DNA of 64,000 nucleotides from Desulfobacterales bacterium (GTDB taxonomy: Bacteria; Desulfobacterota; Desulfobacteria; Desulfobacterales; Desulfosalsimonadaceae). The position numbers and the translations under genes are program-made. The DNA lies in NCBI GenBank assembly GCA_034520365.1, contig JAXHNP010000006.1:861001-925000 (forward strand), given 5' to 3'. The notes below the pieces were generated by a model. That model saw only the letters and a list, made by a program, of their open reading frames with translations. It ran no database searches and was not told the DNA's origin. Below are positions 36,949 to 45,497 of this stretch, in pieces. Each line of letters starts with the position of its first letter. Within the stretch, counting starts at the first letter, position 1.

Positions 36949-38672
36949 TGCGGCCGGATCTGCTGTTTGACAACTTCAACCTGGTCACCGAAGCCTCTGA
37001 CGGCATCCCCAAAATGCGGGAGATGATCCTGCAGCTGGCCGTGCAGGGCAAACTTGTACCCCAGGACCCCAATGATGAACACGCATCAGAACTGCTCAAG
37101 CGGATTTCAGCAGAAAAAGAGCGGCTGGCAAAGGAAGGCAAAATAAAGAAGAGCAAGCCGCTTCCGCCGGTTGATCCGGATGAAGTGCCGTATGAGTTGC
37201 CAGTAGGGTGGGAGTGGGTTCGTTTGGGTGAAATCCAAACATTTATTAATGGTTATGCATTTAAAAGCGCTGATTATCAGAATGAAGGGGTTGGCATTGT
37301 AAGAATTGGAGATATATCTAATGGTCAAATTTCAAAACATAATATGAAATATGTCTCCTTTGAGTTAGCGGATTCATTAGATCCAAATCTTTTTGTTCAG
37401 AAAAATGACCTATTAATTGCAATGTCAGGGGCAACAACAGGTAAGCTTGGTCTCAATAGAACTGATGAAATTTTGATCTTAAATCAACGTGTTGGAAAAT
37501 TTGACACCATCTTGATTAACAAAGAATTTCTGTATTTTTATTTAAATACAAGAATTAAAGAAAACTTAAGGATCTCGGCGGGAAGCGCTATACAAAATTT
37601 GAGTACAAAACAAATAAATAATACCTTTACGCCACTTCCTCCCATTAAAGAACAAGAGCGAATTGTTGAAAAAGTCGACCAACTCATGACCCTATGCGAC
37701 CAAATGGAGGCAGAAAAAGAGAAAACACTAAAACACCGGGTAACACTGAACGCCACCGCCATCGATCACCTTCTTGGAGCCAGATCAGCCGATGAGTTTG
37801 ACAAGCACTGGCACCTGATCGCAAATAATTTTGATCTCCTCTATGATAACCCGGAAAACGTCCAAAAACTGCGACAAGCCATTCTGCAGCTTGCCGTCTC
37901 CGGCAAGCTCATCCCCCAGGACCCCAGCGACGAACCCTCATCAGAACTCTTAAAACGCATCAAAGCCGAAAAAGACCGCCTGATCAAAGAAGGCAAAATC
38001 AAAAAGCCCAAATCCCTGACGCCTGTTGAGCCGAATGAGGTGCCTTATGAATTGCCGGAGGGCTGGGCGTGGACAAGATTGGGCACAGTCGGCCTTATCA
38101 ATCCAAGAAATAGCTCTGATGATAAATCCCCTGTATCCTTTGTCCCTATGACATTAATTCCTTCAAAATATGGGGAAACCATTATAACTGAAAAAAGAAC
38201 GTGGGGCGAAATTAAATCTGGTTACACGCACTTTGCGGAAAATGACGTGGTACTTGCCAAAATAACGCCATGCTTTCAGAACGGTAAATCAGCAGTCATG
38301 AAAGGCCTTGAAAACGGGATAGGTGCCGGAACAACTGAGCTGCACGTATTCCGCCGAATTGGTAACACAATTGTCCCAGAATATGTCTTGCTATACTTGA
38401 AATCACCTAAATTTATTGAAGAGGGTATTCCTAAGATGACAGGCTCAGCAGGACAAAAACGAGTCCCTAAGGATTATTTCTCACAAAACCCTTTTCCTTT
38501 ACCACCGATAGAAGAGCAGAAAAGAATTATTCTGAAAGCCAATCATCTAATGAACCTATGCGACCAAATGGAGGCTTATTTAGAAAATTCCTCCTCTCAA
38601 GCCGATACCTTATTCAATGCCATTGCCGAGCAAGTAACCGCTTCATCAACGAATAGCGCATATGTCAATTGA
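36948..38672 (+). CDS. hsdS: Type I restriction-modification specificity subunit
   Basis: 574 aa with two target-recognition domains, each preceded by the same spacer helix module: QLAVQGKLVPQDP…ELLKRISAEKERL (about 26-65) and QLAVSGKLIPQDP…ELLKRIKAEKDRL (about 312-350). The linkers VPYELPVGWEWVRLGEI and VPYELPEGWAWTRLGTV also repeat. Recognition domains lie about 85-235 and 370-530, each ending in LPPIKEQERIV or LPPIEEQKRII. The recognition-domain DNA is visibly richer in A and T than the repeats, as is common for exchanged target-recognition domains. Overlaps hsdM as TGATG. Confidence 0.95.
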   Translation: MRPDLLFDNFNLVTEASDGIPKMREMILQLAVQGKLVPQDPNDEHASELLKRISAEKERLAKEGKIKKSKPLPPVDPDEVPYELPVGWEWVRLGEIQTFINGYAFKSADYQNEGVGIVRIGDISNGQISKHNMKYVSFELADSLDPNLFVQKNDLLIAMSGATTGKLGLNRTDEILILNQRVGKFDTILINKEFLYFYLNTRIKENLRISAGSAIQNLSTKQINNTFTPLPPIKEQERIVEKVDQLMTLCDQMEAEKEKTLKHRVTLNATAIDHLLGARSADEFDKHWHLIANNFDLLYDNPENVQKLRQAILQLAVSGKLIPQDPSDEPSSELLKRIKAEKDRLIKEGKIKKPKSLTPVEPNEVPYELPEGWAWTRLGTVGLINPRNSSDDKSPVSFVPMTLIPSKYGETIITEKRTWGEIKSGYTHFAENDVVLAKITPCFQNGKSAVMKGLENGIGAGTTELHVFRRIGNTIVPEYVLLYLKSPKFIEEGIPKMTGSAGQKRVPKDYFSQNPFPLPPIEEQKRIILKANHLMNLCDQMEAYLENSSSQADTLFNAIAEQVTASSTNSAYVN

Positions 38673-38822
38673 TCCAAAATAATACGCACCATTATTAACA
38701 TAACCGGGTCGAACAAAAACCATCTGAATTTATTTGAAAAGGTCGCACAAGTGCAATTTGCTAATGATGTTGAGCTCTATGTCAAAATGACCTTTTTCGA
38801 TATTGATAAGTTATTAAATTAA
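38673..38822 (+). pseudogene. Possible C-terminal gene fragment between hsdS and the DUF262 gene
   Basis: In frame with hsdS but after its stop codon, 49 codons read SKIIRTIINITGSNKNHLNL, then FEKVAQVQFANDVELYVKMT and FFDIDKLLN before a TAA. It has no start codon and no recognised family, but the composition is protein-like. It may be the tail of a gene removed when the DUF262 gene or hsdS was rearranged. Chance open frame cannot be excluded. Confidence 0.25.
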
Positions 38823-38838
38823 CGAAGGATTTTTAAGC

Positions 38839-40974
38839 ATGCAAATTTATCAAATATTGGACAAAATAGATGACAATCAGCTTTTCGTGCCAGCTTTTCA
38901 ACGGGAATACGTTTGGCGAAAAGACGATGCCAAGAAATTGATGTCATCGCTCATTAAGGAGTATCCTACAGGAACCATGCTGACATGGGAAACAACGAAT
39001 CCGCCGGAGCTTAAGGGAAATGTTAAGTATGATGAGCGGATGGGATCAGTTAAGCTGATACTTGACGGGCAACAGCGCATCACTACCCTTTATATGCTGA
39101 TTCGTGGGAAAATTCCGCCTTATTACACCAAGGAAGAAATTAAAAATGATCCCAGGAAACTCTATGTAAATTTGGAAACGCTTGAGCTGGAGTATTATAA
39201 AATTAAAAAGATGCAGAACAATCCGTTATGGGCAGAATTAACCGAAATATTTTTAGGAAATATAAAATATCGACATATTATTAAAGCGCTAAAGAGCAAA
39301 GGGGATACGATTACAGATGAAAGAGACGATCTTATATATGACAATTTCTCAGCCATAGAGAAAATATGCGATCGCGATTTTGTTGAACAGGTAATACCGG
39401 TGCACGCCAATATACGGGAGGCGATTAATATATTTTACATCGTGAATGCCAGCGGGGTTAACCTGAGTGATGCAGAATTAGCCCTCGCACAAATCTCCGG
39501 TTATTGGCCAAAGGCAAGAGAGAGATTTAAATCTAAACTGTTTTCCATGGAAAAAGAGGGTTTTGTATTTTCATTGGATTTTATTGTCTATGTTTTATTG
39601 GGGGTTCTTCACCACGGAGGATCTGAAATGACCAAACTGCATTCTCCGGAAAACAAAGAGCGGTTAATTAATGCTTGGGATCAACTAGAATCCCAGACCC
39701 TTGATTATTTGATTAACATATTGCGACAGCATTTTTTTATCGATCATACAAAGGAGATAAATTCCGTTTATGCCTTGGTGCCGATTATTGTCTATACTTT
39801 CAATAAAGGCAAAAATCATCTTACAGGTGAAGAAATCCAAAAAATCAAAAAGTGGTTCTATTATTCTCAAATTCGGCAGCGATATGTAAGCCAGCTACCC
39901 CAGAAATTGGACAAGGATGTCGGTATTGTCGTTAAATCAGAGCAACCGTTTGATGATCTCCTGAATATTATTAAGCTTGAACGTTCTCTTGAAATAACCT
40001 CGGATGAATTTGTCGGTCGTGATATCAGACATCCGTTATATGCTCTAATGCGGTGGTATTTTAAAAGTCAAAATGCGGTTTGTTTTTCAACAGGCATTGG
40101 AATCCGTCGGAATATGGGTGAAAAATATATGCTGGAATGGGATCATATCTTTCCTTATTCGGTGTTGAAGGATAATGGCTATAATCCGAAAAATCGTATT
40201 CATTATTCGCTTATGCAGGAAATTACCAATCGGGCCATACTTACGCAAGTTGCAAATCGCACAAAATCCAATTTAATGCCGGAGGACTATCTGGCATGGG
40301 TTGAAAACAGGTTTCCGGATGCACTTCGCCGTCAATGCATACCAATGGACAAAAATCTGTGGAAAATTGATAGATTTAGAGACTTTTTAGAGGCAAGGCG
40401 GCGCATGCTGGCAGATGAGTTGAATGCTTTTCTTCAAGCAATTACCGAAACCCAAGAAACCGAAATGGAGATGTCCGTTGAAGAACTCATATCAGAGGGC
40501 GAAAGTAATGAACTTGAATTTAAATCGTCTTTGCGTTGGGACTATAGGCAAGGCAAAGTCAACTCAGAGCTTGAGCAGGTAGTTTTAAAAACCCTTGCGG
40601 CATTCAGCAATTCAGACGGTGGCACGCTTTTAATAGGCGTGAAAGATGATGGGGAGTTATTGGGGCTACAACCGGATTTTAATTCATTAAATGGAAACAA
40701 AGATAAATTTGAATTGCATCTGAGAAACCTTATAAACAAAACATTTGGAAAGGTATTTGCCACAAATAATATAAATATTGGTTTTTATGTACTCGATGAT
40801 GAAGAAATCTGTAAAATTGAAATAAAAAAAGGTGAAAAGCCGCAATTCATAGAAGAAACTGACAGGCATGGCAAAAAAATCAAAAAATTTTATGCCCGAA
40901 GCGGCAATTCTTCGCAAGAGTTTGCTATAGATGAAGCAACCGAATTTATTAAATCAAGATTTAATAATAGTTGA
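38839..40974 (+). CDS. DUF262-HNH-AlbA_2 fusion, GmrSD-like defence nuclease
   Basis: 711 aa. Residues 1-200 are DUF262 (ParB-like): VPAFQREYVW (about 17-26) and the nucleotide-site motif LILDGQQRITTLY (DGQQR 76-80). About 230-420 is helical. An HNH/DUF1524-like site follows: LEWDHIFPYS (Asp-His about 435), then TNRAILTQVANRTKSNLMP with conserved Asn and Lys. These are the two parts of GmrS-GmrD type IV restriction enzymes. A C-terminal AlbA_2/Schlafen-like domain is added from about 553: ESNELEFKSSLRW, TLAAFSNSDGGTLLIGVKDDG and KFYARSGNSS. GAAGGA precedes the ATG. A/T-richer than its neighbours, suggesting transfer. Role: probable restriction of modified phage DNA. Confidence 0.88.
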   Translation: MQIYQILDKIDDNQLFVPAFQREYVWRKDDAKKLMSSLIKEYPTGTMLTWETTNPPELKGNVKYDERMGSVKLILDGQQRITTLYMLIRGKIPPYYTKEEIKNDPRKLYVNLETLELEYYKIKKMQNNPLWAELTEIFLGNIKYRHIIKALKSKGDTITDERDDLIYDNFSAIEKICDRDFVEQVIPVHANIREAINIFYIVNASGVNLSDAELALAQISGYWPKARERFKSKLFSMEKEGFVFSLDFIVYVLLGVLHHGGSEMTKLHSPENKERLINAWDQLESQTLDYLINILRQHFFIDHTKEINSVYALVPIIVYTFNKGKNHLTGEEIQKIKKWFYYSQIRQRYVSQLPQKLDKDVGIVVKSEQPFDDLLNIIKLERSLEITSDEFVGRDIRHPLYALMRWYFKSQNAVCFSTGIGIRRNMGEKYMLEWDHIFPYSVLKDNGYNPKNRIHYSLMQEITNRAILTQVANRTKSNLMPEDYLAWVENRFPDALRRQCIPMDKNLWKIDRFRDFLEARRRMLADELNAFLQAITETQETEMEMSVEELISEGESNELEFKSSLRWDYRQGKVNSELEQVVLKTLAAFSNSDGGTLLIGVKDDGELLGLQPDFNSLNGNKDKFELHLRNLINKTFGKVFATNNINIGFYVLDDEEICKIEIKKGEKPQFIEETDRHGKKIKKFYARSGNSSQEFAIDEATEFIKSRFNNS

Positions 40975-41032
40975 TATCCAATCATTGCAACTTTTAATTT
41001 CTCAAAGACCGCCGTTAAATTTTACGGGAAGT

Positions 41033-41085
41033 AAAATAGTTTATGAAAATCTCAAATTATACTTGAGATTTTCATAAACTATTTT
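41033..41085. repeat. Perfect 23-bp inverted repeat (hairpin H1)
   Basis: AAAATAGTTTATGAAAATCTCAA (shown as its first 20 bases AAAATAGTTTATGAAAATCT) and its exact complement are separated by a 7-base loop. No T-run follows, so it is not a standard terminator. A related hairpin lies at 44242-44284; the two bracket the DUF2293-rloA-rloB-yaiI unit. Confidence 0.9.
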
Positions 41086-41142
41086 GGTTCAATTGCTATC
41101 CGCATACAAACCATGAGAAAGTCTTTAGGATTAGGAAGCAAA

Positions 41143-41814
41143 ATGGCAAAAACAGAAGATCTGAAGGTTTTTATTTCAAACCGCGAATCAACGTGCGATG
41201 AATGCGGGGAGGAGCTGGGTCGAAAGGCATGGATTACTCTGGATAAGGATAAGGGCGCGCTTTGCCTTTCCTGTGCGGATATGGATCATTTGGTGTTCCT
41301 GCCTTCCGGGGATGCGGCATTGACGCGCCGTGCCAAGAAGCATTCAAAGTTGTCGGCAGTGGTTCTCAAGTGGAGCAGGGCCAGGAAGCGCTATGAACGC
41401 CAGGGGCTTATTGTTGAAGAGCCGGCGCTGGATCGGGCGGAAACCGAGTGTCTGGCCGATGAAGAATTGCGGGAAAGCCGCCGACAGCGTGAGGCGGAGC
41501 GGCGGGAAAATCTTGATCGCGAATATGTCAAAAAGTTTGCCGGGCGGATAGGGGAGTTGTATCCCAAGTGTCCGAAAAAGACGGCTATGGCGGTGGCCGA
41601 GCATGCCTGTCGCAAGCATAGCGGCCGGGTGGGCCGTTCGGCTGCGGCAAAAGAATTTGACGAAGAAGCCGTGCGGCTGGCGGTGAGGGCGCACGTGCGC
41701 CACGAAGAAACGCCGTATGATGAGCTGCTCTTGAAGGGGTTTGATCGACTTTCCGCCCGCATGGAGGTCGAGGATCAGGTGCGGGATGTGCTTGATCGGT
41801 GGAAGGGGCGGTGA
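41143..41814 (+). CDS. DUF2293 protein, copy 1
   Basis: 223 aa. N-terminal zinc-binding-like pair (CDECGEELGRKAW and CLSCADMDHL), a basic charged middle (RESRRQREAERRENLDREYV) and the C-terminal DUF2293 domain (RVGRSAAAKEFDEEAVRLAV, HVRHEETPYDELLLKGFDR). Function of the family is unknown. The ATG at 41143 matches the start of copy 2 at 45498; upstream codons in the same frame are not shared by copy 2. The two copies are nearly identical except at both ends, indicating a recent duplication or gene conversion. Confidence 0.85.
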   Translation: MAKTEDLKVFISNRESTCDECGEELGRKAWITLDKDKGALCLSCADMDHLVFLPSGDAALTRRAKKHSKLSAVVLKWSRARKRYERQGLIVEEPALDRAETECLADEELRESRRQREAERRENLDREYVKKFAGRIGELYPKCPKKTAMAVAEHACRKHSGRVGRSAAAKEFDEEAVRLAVRAHVRHEETPYDELLLKGFDRLSARMEVEDQVRDVLDRWKGR

Positions 41815-41849
41815 AACATGCTGATCAGAAGGAATGAGGAAAATATTTT

Positions 41850-41926
41850 TTAAATCCTCCCAATCCCTCCTTTTCCAAAGGAGGGGTGTACAATCCTCCC
41901 AGACCCTTCTTTTCAAAGGAGGGGTA
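41850..41926. repeat. REP-like hairpins after DUF2293 copy 1
   Basis: Two units of the type CCCTCC…CAAAGGAGGGGTGTACAATC. A matching pair follows DUF2293 copy 2 at about 46205-46275, as part of the same duplication. Confidence 0.7.
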
Positions 41927-41930
41927 AGAA

Positions 41931-42012
41931 ATGGCCGTTTTTCCAGGATGGGGTGCTGAATTTATCGGTTTTCAGGAAAAGACCGGCGGTCCAAATTTTT
42001 ATCCCCTGAAAA
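41931..42012 (+). other. Short duplicated segment with coding-like translation, copy 1
   Basis: In one frame it reads FPGWGAEFIGFQEKTGGPNF, then YPLK. A diverged copy at 47503-47584 reads FPGKDAELIGFQEKAAGPGF, then YRLK. Conservation at the protein level suggests that both are remnants of one gene, not recognised. The rest of the spacer up to 42200 is A/T-rich and presumably carries the promoter of the following ATPase gene. Confidence 0.4.
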
Positions 42013-42209
42013 TATTGATCTGCAAATGCTTTCGGTCTTGGCAAGAGGTGCTGAAACAAAGGTCAAACCCGTTTCGAGATCTTTTCACCAACCTTCCAAA
42101 TGTTTCCCAATGGCCTCTTTTTTGAGAGAAAAAATCTCTTGAAAAGATTATTTTACGTGTTAAATATAAAATAAAAACGTAATTGAGCGATTTTTTCTCG
42201 GAGGGTATC

Positions 42210-43553
42210 ATGTTAATATCATTTACCTTAGAAAACTGGCTGTCATTTAAAGAGCGCTCCACGTTCTCCATGGTGGCAAGCCGTGAAAAGCAGCACGCAA
42301 CCCGGGTGCCCCGGATCAATGAATATAAAATGAGTCTGCTGCCTGTCGCAGCCATCTACGGCGGTAATGCGTCCGGCAAAACCAATCTGCTCAAGGCCTT
42401 AAGCTTTGCCAAAAACTTGATTGTCCGGGGGACCCAGCCGGAGTCGCATATTCCGGTGGAACCTTTCCGTCTGGATCCGGCCTGCCTGAAAGCCCCGACC
42501 CGGCTTTCTTTTGAATTGTTCACCGAGAACCGCTGCTATGAATTCGGATTCAAGGTGACCAGTGAAAAGGTGGTTGAAGAATGGCTGGTTGAAATCCGCA
42601 AGACCACGGAAAAAGAATTATACCACCGGCAAGGGGATCAAATCCGGTTTGCCCCGGAGCTAAAGAAAAAGCAGTTCCTGCAATTTGCCTTTCAGGGCAC
42701 CCGGGATAATCAATTGTTTTTAACCAATGCCGTCCATCAGAAGGTTGAGACCTTCAAGCCGATCTATAAGTGGTTTCGGGACAAGCTGGTATTGATCGCA
42801 CCGGACAGCCGCTTTGGGCCACTCGAAATCGTCCTTCAAAAAGATCATCCTTTGAGCCAGCAGATGAGCAAAACATTGAGCCAGTTGGATACGGGCATTG
42901 CCCGTTTGGGTGACGAGTACATTGAACTGGAAAACCTGCCCATGCCGGAAAAGCTTCAGCAGCAGTTAATGGGCGATTTGTCTGAAGGAGAACGGGTGGA
43001 CTTCAGAATCGAGCCGGATCAGGACCGTTTTCTGATTACCAAAAAGGATGGGCGGATAAAAGCCCGCAAACTGGTCAGTTACCACAGCAACACCCAGGGC
43101 GAAGAAATCCGGTTTGAAATTACCCATGAATCCGATGGCACCCGGCGCGCCATTGACCTGCTGCCCGCATTTCTGGATTTAATCGGCGGAACGGACAGGG
43201 TCTATGCCATTGATGAGCTGGATCGCAGCCTGCACACGCTTCTCTCTCAATCCCTGTTGAATGGGTGTCTGGATTCAGTAGATCCGGATTCCCGCGCACA
43301 GCTGCTGTTTACAACGCATGACGTGCTGCTGATGGATCAAAAAATTTTCCGCCGGGATGAAATGTGGGTGACTGAGCGCGATCCCATGGGATGTGCAAGC
43401 CTTATTGCTTTTAGCGATTACAAGGATATCCGTTCGGATAAGGACATCCGGAAGAGTTATCTCCAGGGGCGGATTGGCGGTATTCCCCGTATATTGTTGT
43501 CCGATCTGTCAAATCAGCGTTTCACGGACAAAGCCCAAGGAGATGCTAGCTGA
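42210..43553 (+). CDS. RloA-like AAA ATPase (defence-associated)
   Basis: 447 aa. Walker A is AAIYGGNASGKTNLLKAL (about 50-66), the ABC-type signature region is ESDGTRRAIDLLP (about 309), Walker B VYAIDELDRSLH (about 331) and the switch His LLFTTHDVLLMD (about 366). This is the layout of RloA/OLD-like SMC-type ATPases (AAA_15/AAA_21). GGAGGG lies about 6 bases before the ATG. It is followed with a TGATG overlap by the start of a RloB-like partner, which is broken. RloA/RloB pairs were first noticed beside type I restriction genes, as here; the pair is thought to act in phage defence, so this copy may have lost its effector. Confidence 0.85.
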   Translation: MLISFTLENWLSFKERSTFSMVASREKQHATRVPRINEYKMSLLPVAAIYGGNASGKTNLLKALSFAKNLIVRGTQPESHIPVEPFRLDPACLKAPTRLSFELFTENRCYEFGFKVTSEKVVEEWLVEIRKTTEKELYHRQGDQIRFAPELKKKQFLQFAFQGTRDNQLFLTNAVHQKVETFKPIYKWFRDKLVLIAPDSRFGPLEIVLQKDHPLSQQMSKTLSQLDTGIARLGDEYIELENLPMPEKLQQQLMGDLSEGERVDFRIEPDQDRFLITKKDGRIKARKLVSYHSNTQGEEIRFEITHESDGTRRAIDLLPAFLDLIGGTDRVYAIDELDRSLHTLLSQSLLNGCLDSVDPDSRAQLLFTTHDVLLMDQKIFRRDEMWVTERDPMGCASLIAFSDYKDIRSDKDIRKSYLQGRIGGIPRILLSDLSNQRFTDKAQGDAS

Positions 43554-43773
43554 TGACGAAAAAACGCCGTCCATTTAGACGACGTAAACCCGTACTGGAT
43601 TAAATGGCAACCTGGCGGTTCACAAGCTTTACCCTAAAATACCGGATGCGATTCGCCGGGCAAAAGAAAAGGACCAGCCGCCATGTAAGAAATGGCCGAA
43701 ACAAAAAGGCTCCACGGTTTATCTGCTGGTGGAAAAGCTTTTTGTGGACACGGCCTGCCTGCCAAAGGAATGA
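43553..43773 (+). pseudogene. rloB remnant 1 (internal deletion and frameshift)
   Basis: The frame opens MTKKRRPFRRRKPVLD and stops at 43601-43603, a typical basic RloB N-terminus. In another frame (43588-43773) the C-terminus of the same kind of protein is intact: NGNLAVHKLYPKIPDAIRRA, then KEKD…GSTVYLLVEKLF and VDTACLPKE, stop. About two-thirds of a normal RloB (around 200 aa) is missing between the two parts. The missing middle survives as a fragment in the duplicate at 46283-46415, which supports this reading. Confidence 0.7.
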
Positions 43774-43783
43774 GGGATACGAT

Positions 43784-44242
43784 TTGTTAAACATTTTTGT
43801 AGATGCTGATGCCTGTCCGGTGAAATCCGAAGTATACCGGGTTGCGGACCGGTACCGCCTGGAGGTCACGCTGGTGGCCAATTCCCGGATGCGCGTGCCA
43901 AAAGAAGGAAGGGTGGCTTTGAAGATTGTGGCTGAGGGCCCTGATGCGGCAGATGACTGGATCGCGGATCAGGCGGAGGCGGGTGATATTGTGGTCACTG
44001 CCGATATTCTGCTGGCCGGCCGCTGCATCAAAAAGGGCGCACGCGTCATTGCCCCCACAGGCAAGCCGTTTACGGAAGACAACATAGGTTCGGCTGTCGC
44101 AGGCCGGGACCTGATGGCCGAGATTCGGAGCACCGGGGAGATGACACCCGGCCCGCCGCCTTTGCAGAAGCGCGATCGATCCCGTTTTCTGCAGCAGCTT
44201 GAGAATGTGATACAGGCCATTCGGAGAGAGCCTGGCAAGTAA
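43784..44242 (+). CDS. yaiI: YaiI/YqxD family protein (DUF188), copy 1
   Basis: 152 aa, full family length. Opening motif LNIFVDADACPVKSEVYRVA, followed by VANSRMRVP, GPDAADDWIADQAEAGDIVV, TADILLAGRCIKKGA and RDLMAEIRSTGE. This is a PIN-like fold family with conserved acidic residues (DADACP, DAADDWI, TADI), and nuclease activity is suspected but unproven. TTG start at 43784 with GAGGGA upstream; the family usually begins just before this motif. Follows the rloB remnant by ten bases. A nearly identical second copy at 46426 is broken by a stop codon. Confidence 0.9.
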   Translation: MLNIFVDADACPVKSEVYRVADRYRLEVTLVANSRMRVPKEGRVALKIVAEGPDAADDWIADQAEAGDIVVTADILLAGRCIKKGARVIAPTGKPFTEDNIGSAVAGRDLMAEIRSTGEMTPGPPPLQKRDRSRFLQQLENVIQAIRREPGK

Positions 44243-44284
44243 GTTTATGAAAATTTTAAATTCAACTTGAGATTTTCATAGACT
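44242..44284. repeat. 18-bp inverted repeat (hairpin H2), related to H1
   Basis: AGTTTATGAAAATTTTAA and TTGAGATTTTCATAGACT are separated by 7 bases. The three mismatches would all be G-U pairs in the plus-strand RNA. Same core (TTTATGAAAAT…ATTTTCATA) as the perfect hairpin at 41033-41085. It begins at the last base of the yaiI stop and ends 16 bases before the next ATG, so it could act in RNA or as an operator. Confidence 0.75.
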
Positions 44285-44300
44285 ATGATATGGTCAAGTC

Positions 44301-45470
44301 ATGATAAAGCGAGATATTAGCCAGGAATTAATCGAATCCGCTAAAGAATACCCGGTTGTCACTGTTTTCGGGCCCCGCCAGTCAGGAAAAACCACCCTGG
44401 TCCAAATGGTATTCCCCGACAAGCCGTATTTCTCACTTGAAAATCCGGATATCCGCCTGGCTGCGGAAGAAGATCCCAGGGGATTTTTAAATGATGTGCC
44501 GGCGGGAGCGGTTCTCGACGAAGTCCAGCGTTTGCCGGTATTGCTTTCTTATATTCAGGGCATTGTTGATCAGAAGAAGCACAATGGCATGTTTATTCTG
44601 ACAGGCAGTCATCAGCCGGATGTCCATCAGGCTGTCAGCCAGACACTGGCAGGACGGACGGCTTTATTGACCCTGCTGCCTTTTTCTTTGTCGGAACTTC
44701 GCAATTACAAATCTCAATGGGATGCTTATGAGATTATTGTAAAGGGTTCTTATCCGAGACTCCATGAGGAGGGTCTGACGCCCGGGAGATTCTATAACGG
44801 ATATATTCAGACCTATGTTGAGCGCGATGTCAGAACACTTATTAATGTAAAAGATCTTGAACTGTTCCAACGGTTTTTGGTGCTGCTCGCCGGCCGGGTC
44901 GGTCAGGTGCTGAATTATACATCGCTTGGCAATGATATCGGGGTATCGGGAACAACCGTTAAAAACTGGATCAGCGTTTTAAAAGCGTCGTTTGTGGTGT
45001 TTGAACTCCAGCCCTTTTATGAAAACATTAACAAGCGGGTCATAAAGTCTCCCAAACTTTATTTTACAGATACCGGCCTGGTGGCCCATCTCCTGGGTAT
45101 TGAAACCCCGGACCAGGCCAAGCGGGACCCCCTGCGGGGCGGACTTTACGAAAACCTCATTATCCTTGAAGCGCTGAAAGCCTTATACAATGCCGGAAAA
45201 AGACCGCAGATGTATTTTTACCGGGATACGAACGGAAATGAAGTGGATCTGATCATAAAGCATCAGCGCCATCTGGTTCCGATTGAAATTAAATCAGCCG
45301 AGACTTTCGCAAGAGATTTTTTAAAGGGGATTGAGCAGTTTTGCAGTGCTGCCAAGGGACCGTGCAAACCGGGTTATGTTTTGTATAACGGTTCGGAATC
45401 CTTTAATATCAGGGGTATTTCAGTGCAGAATCCTTTAATTCATGGCTTTTATAAGGCGGAATGGCTTTGA
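44301..45470 (+). CDS. AAA_14/DUF4143 ATPase
   Basis: 389 aa. Walker A is FGPRQSGKTTLV (24-34), Walker B VLDEVQRLP (71-79), and the sensor strand is FILTGSHQPDV (about 97). After the AAA_14 part, a winged-helix-like stretch (NDIGVSGTTVKNWISVL, about 213) leads to DUF4143 with a PD-(D/E)XK-like core, GNEVDLIIKHQRHLVPIEIK (about 311-330). These proteins are abundant and mobile in bacteria and archaea; function is unclear. No ribosome binding site is evident, but a hairpin (H2) sits just upstream. It lies between the two copies of the DUF2293-yaiI unit and looks like a later insertion with H2, or was part of the original unit. Confidence 0.88.
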   Translation: MIKRDISQELIESAKEYPVVTVFGPRQSGKTTLVQMVFPDKPYFSLENPDIRLAAEEDPRGFLNDVPAGAVLDEVQRLPVLLSYIQGIVDQKKHNGMFILTGSHQPDVHQAVSQTLAGRTALLTLLPFSLSELRNYKSQWDAYEIIVKGSYPRLHEEGLTPGRFYNGYIQTYVERDVRTLINVKDLELFQRFLVLLAGRVGQVLNYTSLGNDIGVSGTTVKNWISVLKASFVVFELQPFYENINKRVIKSPKLYFTDTGLVAHLLGIETPDQAKRDPLRGGLYENLIILEALKALYNAGKRPQMYFYRDTNGNEVDLIIKHQRHLVPIEIKSAETFARDFLKGIEQFCSAAKGPCKPGYVLYNGSESFNIRGISVQNPLIHGFYKAEWL

Positions 45471-45497
45471 AATGGTTTTTGAGGATGGGGTTATAAG

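Noticed and set aside
41033-41085. Hairpin H1 as a simple rho-independent terminator for the DUF262 gene
   Set aside because: The stem is A/T-rich and perfect over 23 bp with no following T-run, and a related copy occurs before a different gene, so a mobile or regulatory element is more likely.
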